Assembly: GCA_963580285.1 (NCBI GenBank) | Contig: OY757020.1 | Coordinates: 105,031,497-105,095,496, forward strand | Reading direction: 5' to 3' | DNA length: 64,000 bases | From: Lucinisca nassula | Lineage: Eukaryota > Mollusca > Bivalvia > Lucinida > Lucinidae | Shown here: in pieces, positions 34,536 through 46,680 of the stretch | How positions within the stretch are numbered: position 1 is the stretch's first letter | Layout of the letters: each line of letters begins with the position of its first letter | The notes under the pieces: model-generated | Database searches by the model: none | The model's input: only the letters and a program-made list of their open reading frames with translations | What the model was told of the DNA's origin: nothing | Position numbers and translations under genes: made by a program

Positions 34536-35930
34536 TTATGTTGGAGCTGCAATTGGTGATATTGATCTGTTATTACCACCTCGTGATGTTGTTGACCTCG
34601 ATCTATTATGGCCACTTCGTGGTGATGGAGTTTCAGTGAACTCCATATCACTGTCACTCAAAGATCCGAATCTGTTCTGATATTTTATATGGTCTCTTTC
34701 CATTTTGCGTTGTCTGTCTGTTTGTTTTTGGGATGTTTGTTGTTTTTGTTGCTGTTTTTTTAAATCATTTTTTATCATTTCCAAAGTAGTGTTTTTCAAA
34801 AATTTCTCTGTTTTGTTGTCTTTAATTTGCTGTGGTGGTTGTGTTTGTGTTTGGCTTTTAGGATTGATTGGTTGTTCTTCAGTTTTCTTTTTCGATTTCA
34901 ATTTTTCTAAAGGTGCTAGGCCTGGAATCGGATCTGTTTGAGTGACAGCATCCTCAACAGGTACCTTTTTTACTGGTGCCTGTGTGATGCTGGCATAGCT
35001 GACTCCGGGAATTGGGGTAGTCGACTCAACGATTTTCCGCGCTTCTGGGAAGGAGATGTTTCGTTTGTATTTAATTGTCAAAATTTCTTTTTCTTTGTGC
35101 CAAACGTGGCATTCTTTAGAGTAAGCGGAGTGTTTTTCTCCACAGTTTACACAACTAGGCTCGTTTTTGCACGTTTGCTCCGTGTGATTTGCTGGCTGAC
35201 CACAATTTGCACAGATTGGGTCTTTTGTACACCTGTTTTCGTGGTGCCCATATTTCTGGCAATTGTGGCAGCGTAACGGATTTGGTATGTAGATGTCTAC
35301 GCTTACTCTAAAGTATGCCACTTTGATGGTTTCTGGCAATGCTGGTTTGTTAAATGTTAATACAAATGTGTTCGTGTCTTTTAATAGTCCGTTTCGTTTA
35401 ATCTTAAATCTTTTGACAGCTGTTACTCCTTGTGATCTTGTGCCTTCGAGAATCTCCTCCTCACTTGAATTCCTCAAATCTGGGCAACGAATTACCCCCT
35501 TTGAGGAGTTCAGTGAGGCATGAGGTACTACTCTCACTTTCATGTTATGGAATTCAGCAGTCCTAAGGAGATTCTCGGCGTGCGATCTTTTGTTCACCTC
35601 AAGGAGTAGTTGATTTGACCTAAAAAGTTTTTTAATGTTTTTCGGTTCACCAGCAATTCCTAAAATGACTTTTTGAATGACGAAGGGAGATAAAGAGGTT
35701 ATGTTTCGATTTTCTTCTGTACTTTCAATTAGCAAGAAGCGCGGGAAATGTTGAGACGTGTCATTTGTTGTTGTTGTTGTTGTTGTGTTGTCATCCTTGT
35801 CCGATATATCATCATCTGATGTGTCGCATTGGGTCGATTTCTTTCTCTTTTTATCTTTCACCATGATGAAAAGAGTAACAAATTCGTCCTCTGTGCTCTC
35901 CGCCCACCGTGGAGCCCTACAAGGGAACAC
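34536..35930 (-). CDS. Non-LTR ORF1, CCHC nucleic-acid-binding protein
   Basis: 464 aa. After a charged, Thr-rich leader (a (TTG)n tract on the plus strand encodes a poly-Thr run near residues 49-55) come two segments of RRM-like appearance (HFPRFLLIEST, SLSPFVIQKVI, VIRCPDL and KRFKIKR). Three zinc knuckles follow: CHNCQKYGHHENRC (221-234), CANCGQPANHTEQTC (240-254) and CVNCGEKHSAYSKEC (260-274). A Gln/Lys-rich tail contains GNNRSISPI. The expected role is packaging element RNA. Its C-terminal half is very different from ORF1 of the copy at 42247-42953, although their ORF2s are nearly identical. Confidence 0.9.
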   Translation of the reverse strand: MFPCRAPRWAESTEDEFVTLFIMVKDKKRKKSTQCDTSDDDISDKDDNTTTTTTTNDTSQHFPRFLLIESTEENRNITSLSPFVIQKVILGIAGEPKNIKKLFRSNQLLLEVNKRSHAENLLRTAEFHNMKVRVVPHASLNSSKGVIRCPDLRNSSEEEILEGTRSQGVTAVKRFKIKRNGLLKDTNTFVLTFNKPALPETIKVAYFRVSVDIYIPNPLRCHNCQKYGHHENRCTKDPICANCGQPANHTEQTCKNEPSCVNCGEKHSAYSKECHVWHKEKEILTIKYKRNISFPEARKIVESTTPIPGVSYASITQAPVKKVPVEDAVTQTDPIPGLAPLEKLKSKKKTEEQPINPKSQTQTQPPQQIKDNKTEKFLKNTTLEMIKNDLKKQQQKQQTSQKQTDRQRKMERDHIKYQNRFGSLSDSDMEFTETPSPRSGHNRSRSTTSRGGNNRSISPIAAPT

Positions 35931-36404
35931 TTTTATTGAGTGGATTTCCTACCTCAAGTGTTAGAGATACACAGAAGATATACTCGTACGAGCAAGAAGC
36001 TGCACGATTGGTCCGTTAAGCCGCCGCCTTCTAGAAATGGAAAGATTATGAAAAGACTTTATGAGCAAACGGTGTGTATTCAGGTTGATACAAAAGACAA
36101 GGAAGAGAAAGTAAAAGGTTATTTCTAGGGCTTGGCGCGACCAGCCGATTGACCGTGCCGGACCGCACGACCACCCGTCTTACCGAAATCCAGGCCAAAG
36201 AGGTGTGTTGGGTACCCGAAGCACTGAACTCCGAAAACCCTCAGCCTCCAGGATCCCTTCATCCGGCTTACGGGACGCCACCCACGGCAAACGGGTGGTA
36301 CTTCCTTTAGCTCTTCCCAGTGGGCACAAGGCCACAGCAGCAATGTGCCCAGTGAGAATTGAGCCCCCAGGGCCACGGCAAGGCAGGAAGTCTAATACCT
36401 GGGG
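35931..36404 (-). other. 5' UTR of family A copy 1
   Basis: GC-richer than the rest and shared with 56108-56589. Non-LTR elements of this type carry an internal promoter here. No canonical core element is obvious by eye. Open frames in it are incidental. Confidence 0.7.
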
Positions 36405-36420
36405 GTGTGCTAAGATTGAT

Positions 36421-36935
36421 AGATATCACTAGCATGTTCGAATGGACTGCCAAATCTGTCATTTACCAAGGAATCTTTCTCCATTTCTTTCTTTCGTTTT
36501 ACGTTCACATCTGACCATTACTCGCAGATGTACATTACATACACACCAGGTTTTGCAGGATGAAGCCTACACAGTAATCATGTAATAAAGTAGGGGTCTT
36601 TAACCTGCACACGACATGACTCTCCAGCACAGGGGGCCTCCAGTTAACATCCTGATCCGAAAGATGGTGCACTTTATGACAATGACATTCGAATGGACTG
36701 CCAAATCTGTCATTTACCAAGGAATCTTTCTCCATTTCTTTCTTTCGTTTTACGTTCACATCTGACCATTACTCGCAGGTGTACATTACATACACACCAG
36801 GTTTTGCAGGATGAAGCCTACACAGTAATCATGTAATAAAGTAGGGGTCTTTAACCTGCACACGACATGACTCTCCAGCACAGGGGGCCTCCAGTTAACA
36901 TCCTGATCCGAAAGATGGTGCACTTTATGACAATG
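36421..36935. repeat. 251-bp direct duplication running into an assembly gap
   Basis: The unit starting 'ttcgaatggactgccaaatc' at 36437 repeats at 36688 almost without change (one visible difference, cgcagatg/cgcaggtg). The second copy is cut by the N run. It may be a real satellite or a gap-edge assembly artefact. Confidence 0.75.
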
Positions 36936-37135
36936 NNNNNNNNNNNNNNNNNNNNNNNNNNNNNNNNNNNNNNNNNNNNNNNNNNNNNNNNNNNNNNNNN
37001 NNNNNNNNNNNNNNNNNNNNNNNNNNNNNNNNNNNNNNNNNNNNNNNNNNNNNNNNNNNNNNNNNNNNNNNNNNNNNNNNNNNNNNNNNNNNNNNNNNNN
37101 NNNNNNNNNNNNNNNNNNNNNNNNNNNNNNNNNNN
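36936..37135. other. Assembly gap (200 N)
   Basis: Exactly 200 undefined bases, a typical scaffold spacer. The true length is unknown. Confidence 0.99.
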
Positions 37136-40100
37136 TCCATCTAAAAATAATAAAGTTATTGACCAAACACGAAAAAAGGCCCCTTTTTATGCCCCCAACT
37201 TCGAAGAAGTTGTGGGGGCATATTGGTTTTGCCCTGTTCGTCCGTCCGTCCTTCCGTCCTTACGTCCGTCCCACTTTTTACTGCATAGCATAACTTTAGA
37301 ACCATGGGTGCTAGGTTTTTGAAATTTCATATATGGATTCCTCATGAAAAAATAATTGACCCGTGTTTTTTTTCTCGTCAGGATTATGCCCCTTTTTTGA
37401 GTTATGCCCCTTTGCAAAAAATACTATGAAATCTTGTAAGCAAGATATCTCAAAAACTGTTTGAGCTATTGCCCTGAAACTTTACATGCTGGTTGGGGAT
37501 GATGAGTAGATGAACTGATTAACTTTTGAAAAAAATCCGAAATTTTTTTCTTGAGTTATGGCCCTTTGAAATTTTTCGCGTTTTAAGTTTGTAAGCAAGA
37601 TATCTAAAAAAACTATTTGAGGTTTTTCCCCGAAACTTCACAGACTTGTCGGGGATGATGAGTAGATGAACTGATCAACTTTTGAAAAAAATCCGATTTT
37701 TTTTTCTTGAGTTATGGCCCTTAGATTTTTTTCGTGTTTTCAGCTTGTAAGCAAGATATCTCAATAATTGTTTGAGCGATTGCCCTGCAACTTTACAAGC
37801 TGGTTTGGGATGATGTGTAGATGAACTGATTAACTGTTGAAAAAAAATCCTATATTTTTTTCTTGAGTTATGGCCCTTTGAAATTTTTCGCGTTTTAAGT
37901 TTGTAAGCAAGATATCTCAAAAACTATATGAGGTTTTTTCCCCAAAACTTCACAGACTGGTTGGGTATGATGAGTAGAGGAACTGATTAACTTTTGAAAA
38001 AAATCCAATTTTTTTTTTCTTGAGTTATGGCCCTTTGATTTTTTTCGTGTTTTCAGCTTGTAAGCAAGATATCTCAAAAATTGTTTGAGCTATTGCCCTG
38101 AAACTTTACAGGCTGGTTGGGGATGATGAGTAGATGAACTGATTAACTTTTGAAAAAAATCCGAAATTTTTTTCTTGAGTTATGGCCCTTTGAAATTTTT
38201 CGCGTTTTGGCGTCCTTCCGTCCTTCCGTCCTTACGTCCGTCGCACTTTTTACTGCATAGCATAACTTTAGAACCATGGGTGCTAGGTTTTTGAAATTTC
38301 ATATATGGATTCCTCATGAAAAAATAATTGACCCGTGTTTTTTTTCTCGTCAGGATTATGCCCCTTTTTTGAGTTATGCCCCTTTGCAAAAAATACTATG
38401 AAATCTTGTAAGCAAGATATCTCAAAAACTGTTTGAGCTATTGCCCTGAAACTTTACATGCTGGTTGGGGATGATGAGTAGATGAACTGATTAACTTTTG
38501 AAAAAAATCCGAAATTTTTTTCTTGAGTTATGGCCCTTTGAAATTTTTCGCGTTTTAAGTTTGTAAGCAAGATATCTAAAAAAACTATTTGAGGTTTTTC
38601 CCCGAAACTTCACAGACTTGTCGGGGATGATGAGTAGATGAACTGATCAACTTTTGAAAAAAATCCGATTTTTTTTTCTTGAGTTATGGCCCTTAGATTT
38701 TTTTCGTGTTTTCAGCTTGTAAGCAAGATATCTCAATAATTGTTTGAGCGATTGCCCTGCAACTTTACAAGCTGGTTTGGGATGATGTGTAGATGAACTG
38801 ATTAACTGTTGAAAAAAAATCCTATATTTTTTCTTGAGTTATGGCCCTTTGAAATTTTTCGCGTTTTCAGCTTGTAAGCAAGATATCTCAATAATTGTTT
38901 GAGCGATTGCCCTGCAACTTTACAAGCTGGTTTGGGATGATGTGTAGATGAACTGATTAACTGTTGAAAAAAAATCCTATATTTTTTTCTTGAGTTATGG
39001 CCCTTTGAAATTTTTCGCGTTTTAAGTTTGTAAGCAAGATATCTCAAAAACTATATGAGGTTTTTCCCCAAAACTTCACAGACTGGTTGGGTATGATGAG
39101 TAGAGGAACTGATTAACTTTTGAAAAAAATCCAATTTTTTTTCTTGAGTTATGGCCCTTTGATTTTTTTCGTGTTTTCAGCTTGTAAGCAAGATATCTCA
39201 AAAATTGTTTGAGCTATTGCCCTGAAACTTTACAGGCTGGTTGGGGATGATGAGTAGATGAACTGATTAACTTTTGAAAAAAATCCGAAATTTTTTTCTT
39301 GAGTTATGGCCCTTTGAAATTTTTCGCGTTTTGGCATATTGGTTTTGCCCTGTTCGTCCGTCCGTCCTTCCGTCCTTACGTCCGTCCCACTTTTTACTGC
39401 ATAGCATAACTTTAGAACCATGGGTGCTAGGTTTTTGAAATTTCATATATGGATTCCTCATGAAAAAATAATTGACCCGTGTTTTTTTTCTCGTCAGGAT
39501 TATGCCCCTTTTTTGAGTTATGCCCCTTTGCAAAAAATACTATGAAATCTTGTAAGCAAGATATCTCAAAAACTGTTTGAGCTATTGCCCTGAAACTTTA
39601 CATGCTGGTTGGGGATGATGAGTAGATGAACTGATTAACTTTTGAAAAAAATCCGAAATTTTTTTCTTGCGTTATGGCCCTTTGAAATTTTTCGCGGTTT
39701 AAGTTTGTAAGCAAGATATCTAAAAAACTATTTGAGGTTTTTCCCCGAAACTTCACAGACTTGTCGGGGATGATGAGTAGATGAACTGATCAACTTTTGA
39801 AAAAAATCCGATTTTTTTTCTTGAGTTATGGCCCTTAGATTTTTTTCGTGTTTTCAGCTTGTAAGCAAGATATCTCAATAATTGTTTGAGCGATTGCCCT
39901 GCAACTTTACAAGCTGGTTTGGGATGATGTGTAGATGAACTGATTAACTGTTGAAAAAAAAATCCTATATTTTTTTCTTGAGTTATGGCCCTTTGAAATT
40001 TTTCGCGTTTTAAGTTTGTAAGCAAGATATCTCAAAAACTATATGAGGTTTTTCCCCAAAACTTCACAGACTGGATCGGTATGATGAGTAGATGAACTGA

Positions 40101-41420
40101 TTAACTTTTGAAAAAAATCCAATTTTTTTTTCTTGAGTTATGGCCCTTTGATTTTTTTCGTGTTTTCAGCTTGTAAGCAAGATATCTCAAAAATTGTTTG
40201 AGCTATTGCCCTGAAACTTTACAGGCTGGTTGGGGATGATGAGTAGATGAACTGATTAACTTTTGAAAAAAATCCGAAATTTTTTTCTTGAGTTATGGCC
40301 CTTTGAAATTTTTCGCGTTTTAAGTTTGTAAGCAAGATATCTAAAAAACTATTTTAGGTTTTTCCCCGAAACTTCACAGACTGGTCAGGGATGATGAGTA
40401 GATGATTAACTACAGCTTTTCTTGTGTAATTTCAGCATTACAGCCACATAAAAACAAGATATCTCAATTACTGTTAGGGACAAGCAGTGTTAGGGTCAAG
40501 CAGTTGGGGGCATTGTGTTTCATAAACACTGGCTCTAATTTACCTTTGACCTCTATGTATGACCTTGACATTTTAGGTACCAAACGGAATCATGCATGCA
40601 ACATATCGTCTCATGATAGTTAACATGTTTGCCAAGTAACTTCAAATTCTATCAAAAATAACGAAGTTATTGACAAAACCCGAAAAAAGGCCCCTTTTTT
40701 ACCTTTGACCTCTAAGTATGACCTTGACTTTTGAGGTACCAACCTGGATCATGCACACAACACATCGTCTTATATTGGTTAACATTTCTGCCAAGTGATT
40801 TCAAAATCCATCTCAAAATAAAAAAGTTATTGACCAAATACGAAAAAAAGGCCCTTTTTTGACCTTTGACCTCTAAGTATGACCTTGACCTTTGAGGTAC
40901 CTACCTGCCTCATGCGCACCACACATCGTCTCATGGTTAATAATTATGCCAAGTAATTTTAAATCCATTTCAAAATAAGAAAGTTATTGTCCAAATACGA
41001 AAAAGGCCCCTTTTTTTACATTTGACCTCTAAATATGACCTTGACCTTTGAGGTACCGACCTGCCTCATGTGCACCACACATCGTCTTAGGGTTTTTAGT
41101 ATTTCTGCCAAGTAATTTTAAAATCCATCTGAAAATAAGAAAGTTATTGACCGGACACGATTTTTCCATACATACCGACAAACTTCCAAGGGAGATAATT
41201 CAAAAAGTATAAATGCGAGAGTTATAGTTCTTGCGCACTGCACGTCGTCTAATGCTGATTAATATTTATACGAAGTTTGGTGAAGTTAGCTCTAACGGTT
41301 TTCAAGTTATAGAGCGGACACGAATGTGTGACAGACGGATAGACAGACAGACAGACGGACAGACAGACGCCCGGGGGAAAAACAATATGTCTCCGAAAAA
41401 AAAATTTTCAGGGGAGACAT
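37136..41420. repeat. Outer ~158-bp repeat array split by an inserted composite element
   Basis: Units at 40545-41160 share 'gacctttgacctctaagtat', 'gaccttgacctttgaggtac', 'cacatcgtct' and 'acgaaaaaggcccc'. The same phrases resume left of the insert at 37137-37187. The right end carries a (CAGA)n stretch and 'ggggagacataatt'. No coding signal. Confidence 0.6.
37188..40540. repeat. Higher-order minisatellite (155-bp units in ~1.0-1.15 kb blocks)
   Basis: It starts with a hairpin (TATGCCCCCAACTTC / GAAGTTGTGGGGGCATA). The basic unit carries 'ttgtaagcaagatatctc', 'tgccctgaaactttac', 'gatgatgagtagatgaac' and 'cttgagttatggccc', period about 155 bp. Three near-identical blocks, each opening with 'cgtccttccgtccttacg', start near 37240, 38211 and 39364. 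The several minus-strand 'proteins' here (for example 38802-39047) are the same repeat translated again. Confidence 0.8.
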
Positions 41421-41610
41421 AATTACGCGATGATGAATTTCTCAAGAATGTGCTCCCAAGAGTATCTGAAATATCTTTTTTTGTTGAAGCTATTGTGTCA
41501 AATTCAGTATTTAAATGTGTAAAACTAGAGGACTTTGTTTTTCCTGAAATTTTTCGTCCCATATCCCAAACCATTTTAATGGGGGTTTTGTAGTTCAATT
41601 TGGAGACGTA
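41421..41610 (-). pseudogene. Inverted family A ORF2 segment
   Basis: On the minus strand it reads MNYKTPIKMVWDMGRKISGK onward to NSSSRNY, the linker between endonuclease and RT (equivalent to 44033-44220). It is joined head-to-head with the plus-strand RT segment at 41611, the arrangement produced by twin priming. Confidence 0.8.
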
Positions 41611-42246
41611 AACAAGAGCTTTGCTTGGTACTTAGAGTCCAACTACCTCATTTCAGAATAGCAATCAAGTTTTCGTTCACGGGCCTCCGTGGCCTAATGG
41701 ATAAGAGCGCTGACTCTTAGTCATTAGGTCTCTCACCGCCGTGGGTTCGAGCCTCGCTCGGGTCACGTGTGAGACGCCAAGTTCTGCAACGGAAGGTCAG
41801 GTGGTTTTTCTCCGGGTACTCCGGTTTTCGCCCACCTATGATTAACGATCGGCTCGATATGAGTGAAATAATCTTGAAAGGGCCGTAAAACCCAAACCAA
41901 AAAAAAAAGTTTTCGTTCGGAACGTAGTACCAACGACAATTTAATAAGACTAGCAACCTTTATACTAAATGCTTTTCATAACAAGGAACACGTACTAGTT
42001 GTCTTTTTCGGCTTGGAGAAAGCATATAATACAACATGGCGTTATGGAATATTGAAAGATCTCCATAACATTGGCTTAAGAGGAAAACTTCCCAGTTTTA
42101 TTGAAAGCTTTTTAGGGGAGTGCATGTTTCAGGTGCGTGTGGGGTCTACCCTGTCAGATTTCTATGATCAAGAACAGGGTGTCCCACAGGGTAGTATTCT
42201 TTCAACTACGCTATTTAACATCAAAATAAACTATATTGTACAATGT
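41611..42246 (+). pseudogene. Family A RT segment interrupted by a SINE
   Basis: RT sequence equivalent to 44590-44990 (LESN, EKAYNTTWRYGILKDLHNIG and QGVPQGSILSTTLFNIKINY). A tRNA-SINE is inserted at 41679-41908. At 42246 it passes directly into ORF1 sequence of the next copy through a short shared 'tacaatg'. Missing N- and C-terminal parts make it non-functional. Confidence 0.8.
41679..41908 (+). mobile_element. Full tRNA-derived SINE (T1) with TSD
   Basis: The tRNA-like head has an A box (tggcctaatgg) and an intact B box (gggttcgagcc), followed by the T1 body and an A-rich tail. Flanked by GTTTTCGTTC at 41669-41678 and 41909-41918. The best-preserved T1 copy in the window. Confidence 0.9.
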
Positions 42247-42953
42247 CGCATATCTTTCCGTAATTGTAGAGGTATATATACCAAACCCTCTCAGATGTTA
42301 CTCGTGTCAGGTTTTCGGTCACCACGAAAGCAGATGTGAGAAGAAAAAACTCTGTCCAAACTGTGGTGAAGAAAAACATGTTGATAATCATCAAAACTGC
42401 AAGAATGAAGCCAACTGCGTAAATTGTGGAGGTAAACATGCTGTTTTCTCTCGAGATTGTCCGGCATGGAAAAAAGAAAAAAGAAATACTCACTGTCAAA
42501 TACCAAAAGTCGATAACATTTCCAGAAGCGAGGAAGATTGTTGAAGAACGTTACAAAACACCAAGCACCAGTTACGCCAGCATCACAAAGGGTGCTGGTG
42601 TTACAGTCACGAACAGTGGAACGCAGACTGTTGAATCTTGCATTGCTGAACTGAAAAAATCTGGTGCATGGAGTACTACTCCAGCACCACAAACTTCAAC
42701 CAATTTGTCAAATGGCGCAATCCAGGTTGCTTCGGATCGGTCGACAGCGACCGAACCGAAGCCAGAGCCGCATGTAAAAGAGAAATCCGACTCCGGTGGG
42801 ACCAATAAGGGATCGGGAGAACCGATCCAAAAAGATTATAGACAGATAGGGCTACCATCTGACGAGGATGATGATGAACTAATGGATGATGATGACTCTC
42901 CAACCAATCCTCGCAAGGGTAGCAAGATTACAAGGATACCTTATATAAGGTAG
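42247..42953 (+). pseudogene. Family A copy 2, ORF1 3' half with frameshift
   Basis: The first frame gives VEVYIPNPLRCYSCQVFGHH, CPNCGEEKHVDNHQNC and CVNCGGKHAVFSRDC, three zinc knuckles. A frameshift at about 42480, in an A-rich run, moves the rest to another frame (EILTVKYQKSITFPEARKIV through DDDELMDDDDSPTNPRKGSK). The N-terminal half is absent. The C-terminal tail is acidic and unlike copy 1. It ends 57 bp before ORF2. Confidence 0.85.
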
Positions 42954-43010
42954 GATATTTCGTCGATAACGACGCATTAGTTTCTAGTCGAATAATTATC
43001 TCTCCATAAA

Positions 43011-46000
43011 ATGGATCTAAAACACAAAATAATACAATGGAATTGTCGAGGTCTTAAGTCAAATTATAACGAACTCTTATTGCTTCTTACTTTATTAAAC
43101 CCATCGGTTTTTTGTTTGCAGGAAACTTTTTTGAAAACTGATGACAACATCGATATTAGGGGTTTCAATTCATACAACTATATCTACTCTGATGGTAATA
43201 GACCATCTGGTGGCAGTTCAATTATTGTTAAATCTCCATTACCACAAAGAGAGATCAAATTGAAAACAGAACTACAGGCTGTGGCAGTGTCAGTTTCCCT
43301 GGATAAAGAAACTACAATTTGCTATCTATATATTCCACCCTCATTTTCTTTAAAGCCCGAACATCTTGAGTCGTTGCTGGGTCAGCTTCCATCGCCATAT
43401 CTTTTAGTTGGTGACTTCAATGGTCACAACATTCTGTGGGATTGTAAAGATAACAACAATAGAGGAGCACTTATTGAAGATTTCATTGCACAGAACGATC
43501 TCTGTTTGATGAATGATAAATCTTATACTTACCTTCACCCTGCGACAGGTCATTTGTCTTCTTTAGATCTCTTTGTGTCACCCATCTCTCTTCTTAGATT
43601 ATGACTGGTCTGTCTACGATGATCAGTGCGGAAGTGATCACTTCCCTGTTATAATTGAGAGCGTAAACGAACCAGATGAGGACTGTAGTCAGAAGTGGAA
43701 AATGAATAAAGCCGACTGGGAATTATTCCATAATTTATGTGAAGAAGAGTTATCATTTGATCAATTTAATAATCCTTCCGACATTGTTTCTGATTTCACA
43801 GATACACTTACTAATATATCAGAACAATGCATTCCAAAGACCTCCACAAATACTAAGAAAAGCAAGCCTTGGTTTAATAATGACTGTAAAGAAGCTATTA
43901 AAAAGCGTAAACAGGCTCTAAATAAGTTCTGCAAAAATCCCACTTCAGAAAAGCTAAACGACGTAAAAGTTTTTAGAGCTAAAGCTCGGCGAACAATCCG
44001 AGCTTCCAAACGAAAGTCATGGAGAGAATATGTCTCCAAATTGAACTACAAAACCCCCATTAAAAAGGTTTGGGATATGGTACGAAAAATTTCAGGAAAA
44101 ACAAAGTCTTCTAGTTTTACACATTTAAATACTGAATTTGACACAATAGCTTCAACAAAAAAAGATATTTCAGACACTCTTGGGAGCACATTCTTGAGAA
44201 ATTCATCATCGCGTAATTATTCTGACACTTTTAGAAATTTCAAAAAGGACCAAGAGAAAAGAAATCTAAACTTTAAATCCCTTAATCACGAAGAATACAA
44301 CAAACCTTTTAACTTATCCGAACTCGTTGAAGCCATTGAAAAATCACATGATACGGCAACCGGCCCCGATGAAATTCATTATCAGATGCTTAAGCATCTG
44401 CCAAAAAGTTCTCTTACAACACTCTTAGATATCTTTAATAATATATGGGAAACTGGGGTCTGTCCTGAGAGCTGGCGTGTAGCTACAGTTATACCAATTC
44501 CGAAACCAGGGAAAGATAATGCAGAACCTACAAATTATCGTCCGATAGCTTTGACACGTTGTTTGTGTAAAACATTGGAGAGAATGATAAACAAGAGATT
44601 AGTCTGGTACTTAGAGTCCAACAACCTCATTTCAGAATATCAATCGGGTTTTCGTTCGGAACGTAGTACCAATGACAATTTAATAAGACTAGAAACATTT
44701 ATACGAGATGCTTTTATTAACAAAGAACACGTAGTAGCTGTCTTTTTCGACTTGGAGAAAGCATATGATACAACATGGCTTTATGGACTATTGAAAGATC
44801 TACATAACATTGGCTTAAGAGGAAAACTTCCCAGTTTTATTGAAAGCTTTTTAGGGGGGAGTGCATGTTTCAGGTGCGTGTGGGGTCTACCCTGTCAGAT
44901 TTCTATGATCAAGAACAGGGTGTCCCACAGGGTAGTATTCTTTCAACTACGCTATTTAACATCAAAATAAACTATATTGTACAATGTTTGGACGACAAAA
45001 CTGATTGTTCCTTGTATGTTGACGATTTCTGTATATGTTACCGTTCAAAAAATATAAAAACAATTGAACGAAAGTTACAACAAAATTTAAAAAGGATAGA
45101 AGAATGGACTGATAAAAATGGTTTCAAGTTCTCCAAGTCGAAAACGCAGTGTGTTCATTTTTGTAAGCTACGGAAGAAACACGAACATCCTTCCCTTTTC
45201 TTATACGGATCACAAATTCCTGTTGTTGAAGAAGCCAAATTTCTTGGGGTCATATTTGAACAAAAGTTATCTTTTATTCCCCATATTAAATATCTTAAAG
45301 CGAAATGCTTAAAAGCTTTGAATCTTTTGAAAGTTTTAGCTCATTCAAGTTGGGGAGCAGATCGGTATACTTTATTACATCTTTACCGGTCTTTAATAAG
45401 ATCTAAATTAGATTATGGGTCTGTTGTTTATGGTTCTGCCAGAAAGTCCTATTTAAAATACTTGGATACTATCCATCACCAAGGCCTTCGTCTGGCTATG
45501 GGAGCCTTCCGTACTTCCCCGTATTAAGCCTTTATGTAGAAGCAGGTGAACCATCTTTAACTTCGCGTAGAGAGAAACTTTCTCTTCAGTATGCTATTAG
45601 ACTTGCTGCAAATCCATCTAACCCGGCATCCAAAATTTGTAGATAAGTATGAAACAAAACCCACAGCAATCAAACCTTTTGGATTACGTATTTTACCACT
45701 GCTAGAAAATGCAGGTATCGACCTTAAAAATATTCAAAAACATGAAACGGCCGAAGTTCCATCTTGGTGTATTAAAAAACCTTCTATTCTGTTCGACTTA
45801 CATGATGGCAAAAAAATCCGAATCAAATCCGATACTTCTCAAACAAAACTTTCAGGTACTGCAGTCACGTTACAATGATTACCAGCAAGTCTATACTGAT
45901 GGTTCCAAAGAAGGAGATAAAGTTGGTTGTGCGTATGTTTCTAAAGATACGCACAAAACCATGCGCCTTCCAGATGGCTCATCTATTTTTACAGCTGAAG

Positions 46001-46680
46001 CCAAAGCAATAGACCTAGCTTTAGATTTTATCAGTTCTTCAACAAATCAAAAAACAACTATATTTTCTGATTCACTTTCTGTGCTTAAGGCTTTAGACCA
46101 TTCATCATCTAAAAATCCTCAAATTCAAAAATTGATCGAAAAACATCATGAAATTTCTAAAACACACCAAATCTTGTTTTGTTGGCTTCCGAGCCATATT
46201 GGCATTGTCGGCCATGAATATGCTGACAAGAAAGCAAAGGAATCACTCAATCTTGATCCATCTGTTTTTAAAATTCCTTTTAATAATTTTAAACCATTTA
46301 TCGACAGATACATCTTGTCGGAATGGCAAGGCGAATGGGACCGTGCAATAAATAACAAACTCCATGCCATTAAACCTGTCGTTAGTACAAAATGCTCTCC
46401 TCCACAGTTTTCCAGAAAAGAGGACGTTGTATTAACACGGCCGCGCATCGGCCATACTAGAGTTACTCATTCTTATATTTTTAATGGTGATGATCAGCCT
46501 TCTTGTGTAGGCTGTGATCAACCATTCACTGTGAAACATATCTTAATTGACTGTGTTGACTTTTCACCCTCACGTATTTTATATTTCAAAGCTGACACTT
46601 TGCAACAACTGTTTCGAGATGTACCTGTTGATATTATTATTTTATTCTTAAAAGAAATTGGACTTTTTCATAAGATTTAA
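43011..46680 (+). pseudogene. Family A copy 2, ORF2 broken by several frameshifts
   Basis: All domains are present in order. The endonuclease (43011-43604) starts MDLKHKIIQWNCRGLKSNYN. The linker and RT lie at 43573-44970 and 44865-45527 (YVDD in SLYVDDFCI). RNase H and the zinc C-terminus lie at 45709-46680, ending LFHKI. Frame breaks lie near 43590, 44860 (a six-G run), 45525 and 45640 (small deletion). The 3' UTR and (ATC)n tail follow to about 46829. The parts align almost residue for residue with the minus-strand copy 1. Confidence 0.9.

Larger units (their letters stand above)
30454..36404 (-). mobile_element. Full-length RNase H-bearing non-LTR retrotransposon (family A, copy 1)
   Basis: It is flanked by the exact 16-bp duplication GTGTGCTAAGATTGAT (30438-30453 and 36405-36420). 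On the minus strand it has a 5' UTR (36404 to about 35931), ORF1, ORF2, a 3' UTR and a (GAT)n/(ATC)n tail. Its 5' end (CCCCAGGTATTAG) matches the start of the copy at 56108, supporting full length. Domain set and tail suit the I/Nimb-like branch. Branch assignment is inference. A Penelope fragment at 33195-33411 splits ORF2. Long open frames and a clean TSD indicate a young insertion. Confidence 0.9.

Noticed and set aside
35758..36128. Plus-strand open frames opposite ORF1 and the 5' UTR
   Set aside because: Shadows of the minus-strand element. Low-complexity valine/serine runs come from the poly-Thr codons.
37675..40025. Repeated minus-strand proteins of 60-90 aa with KLKTRKKSKGHNSRKK
   Set aside because: They are the same 155-bp minisatellite translated several times. 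No independent coding evidence.
41691..41765. Possible functional tRNA gene
   Set aside because: A and B boxes are present but the cloverleaf is not continuous, and the sequence runs into a SINE body with a TSD.
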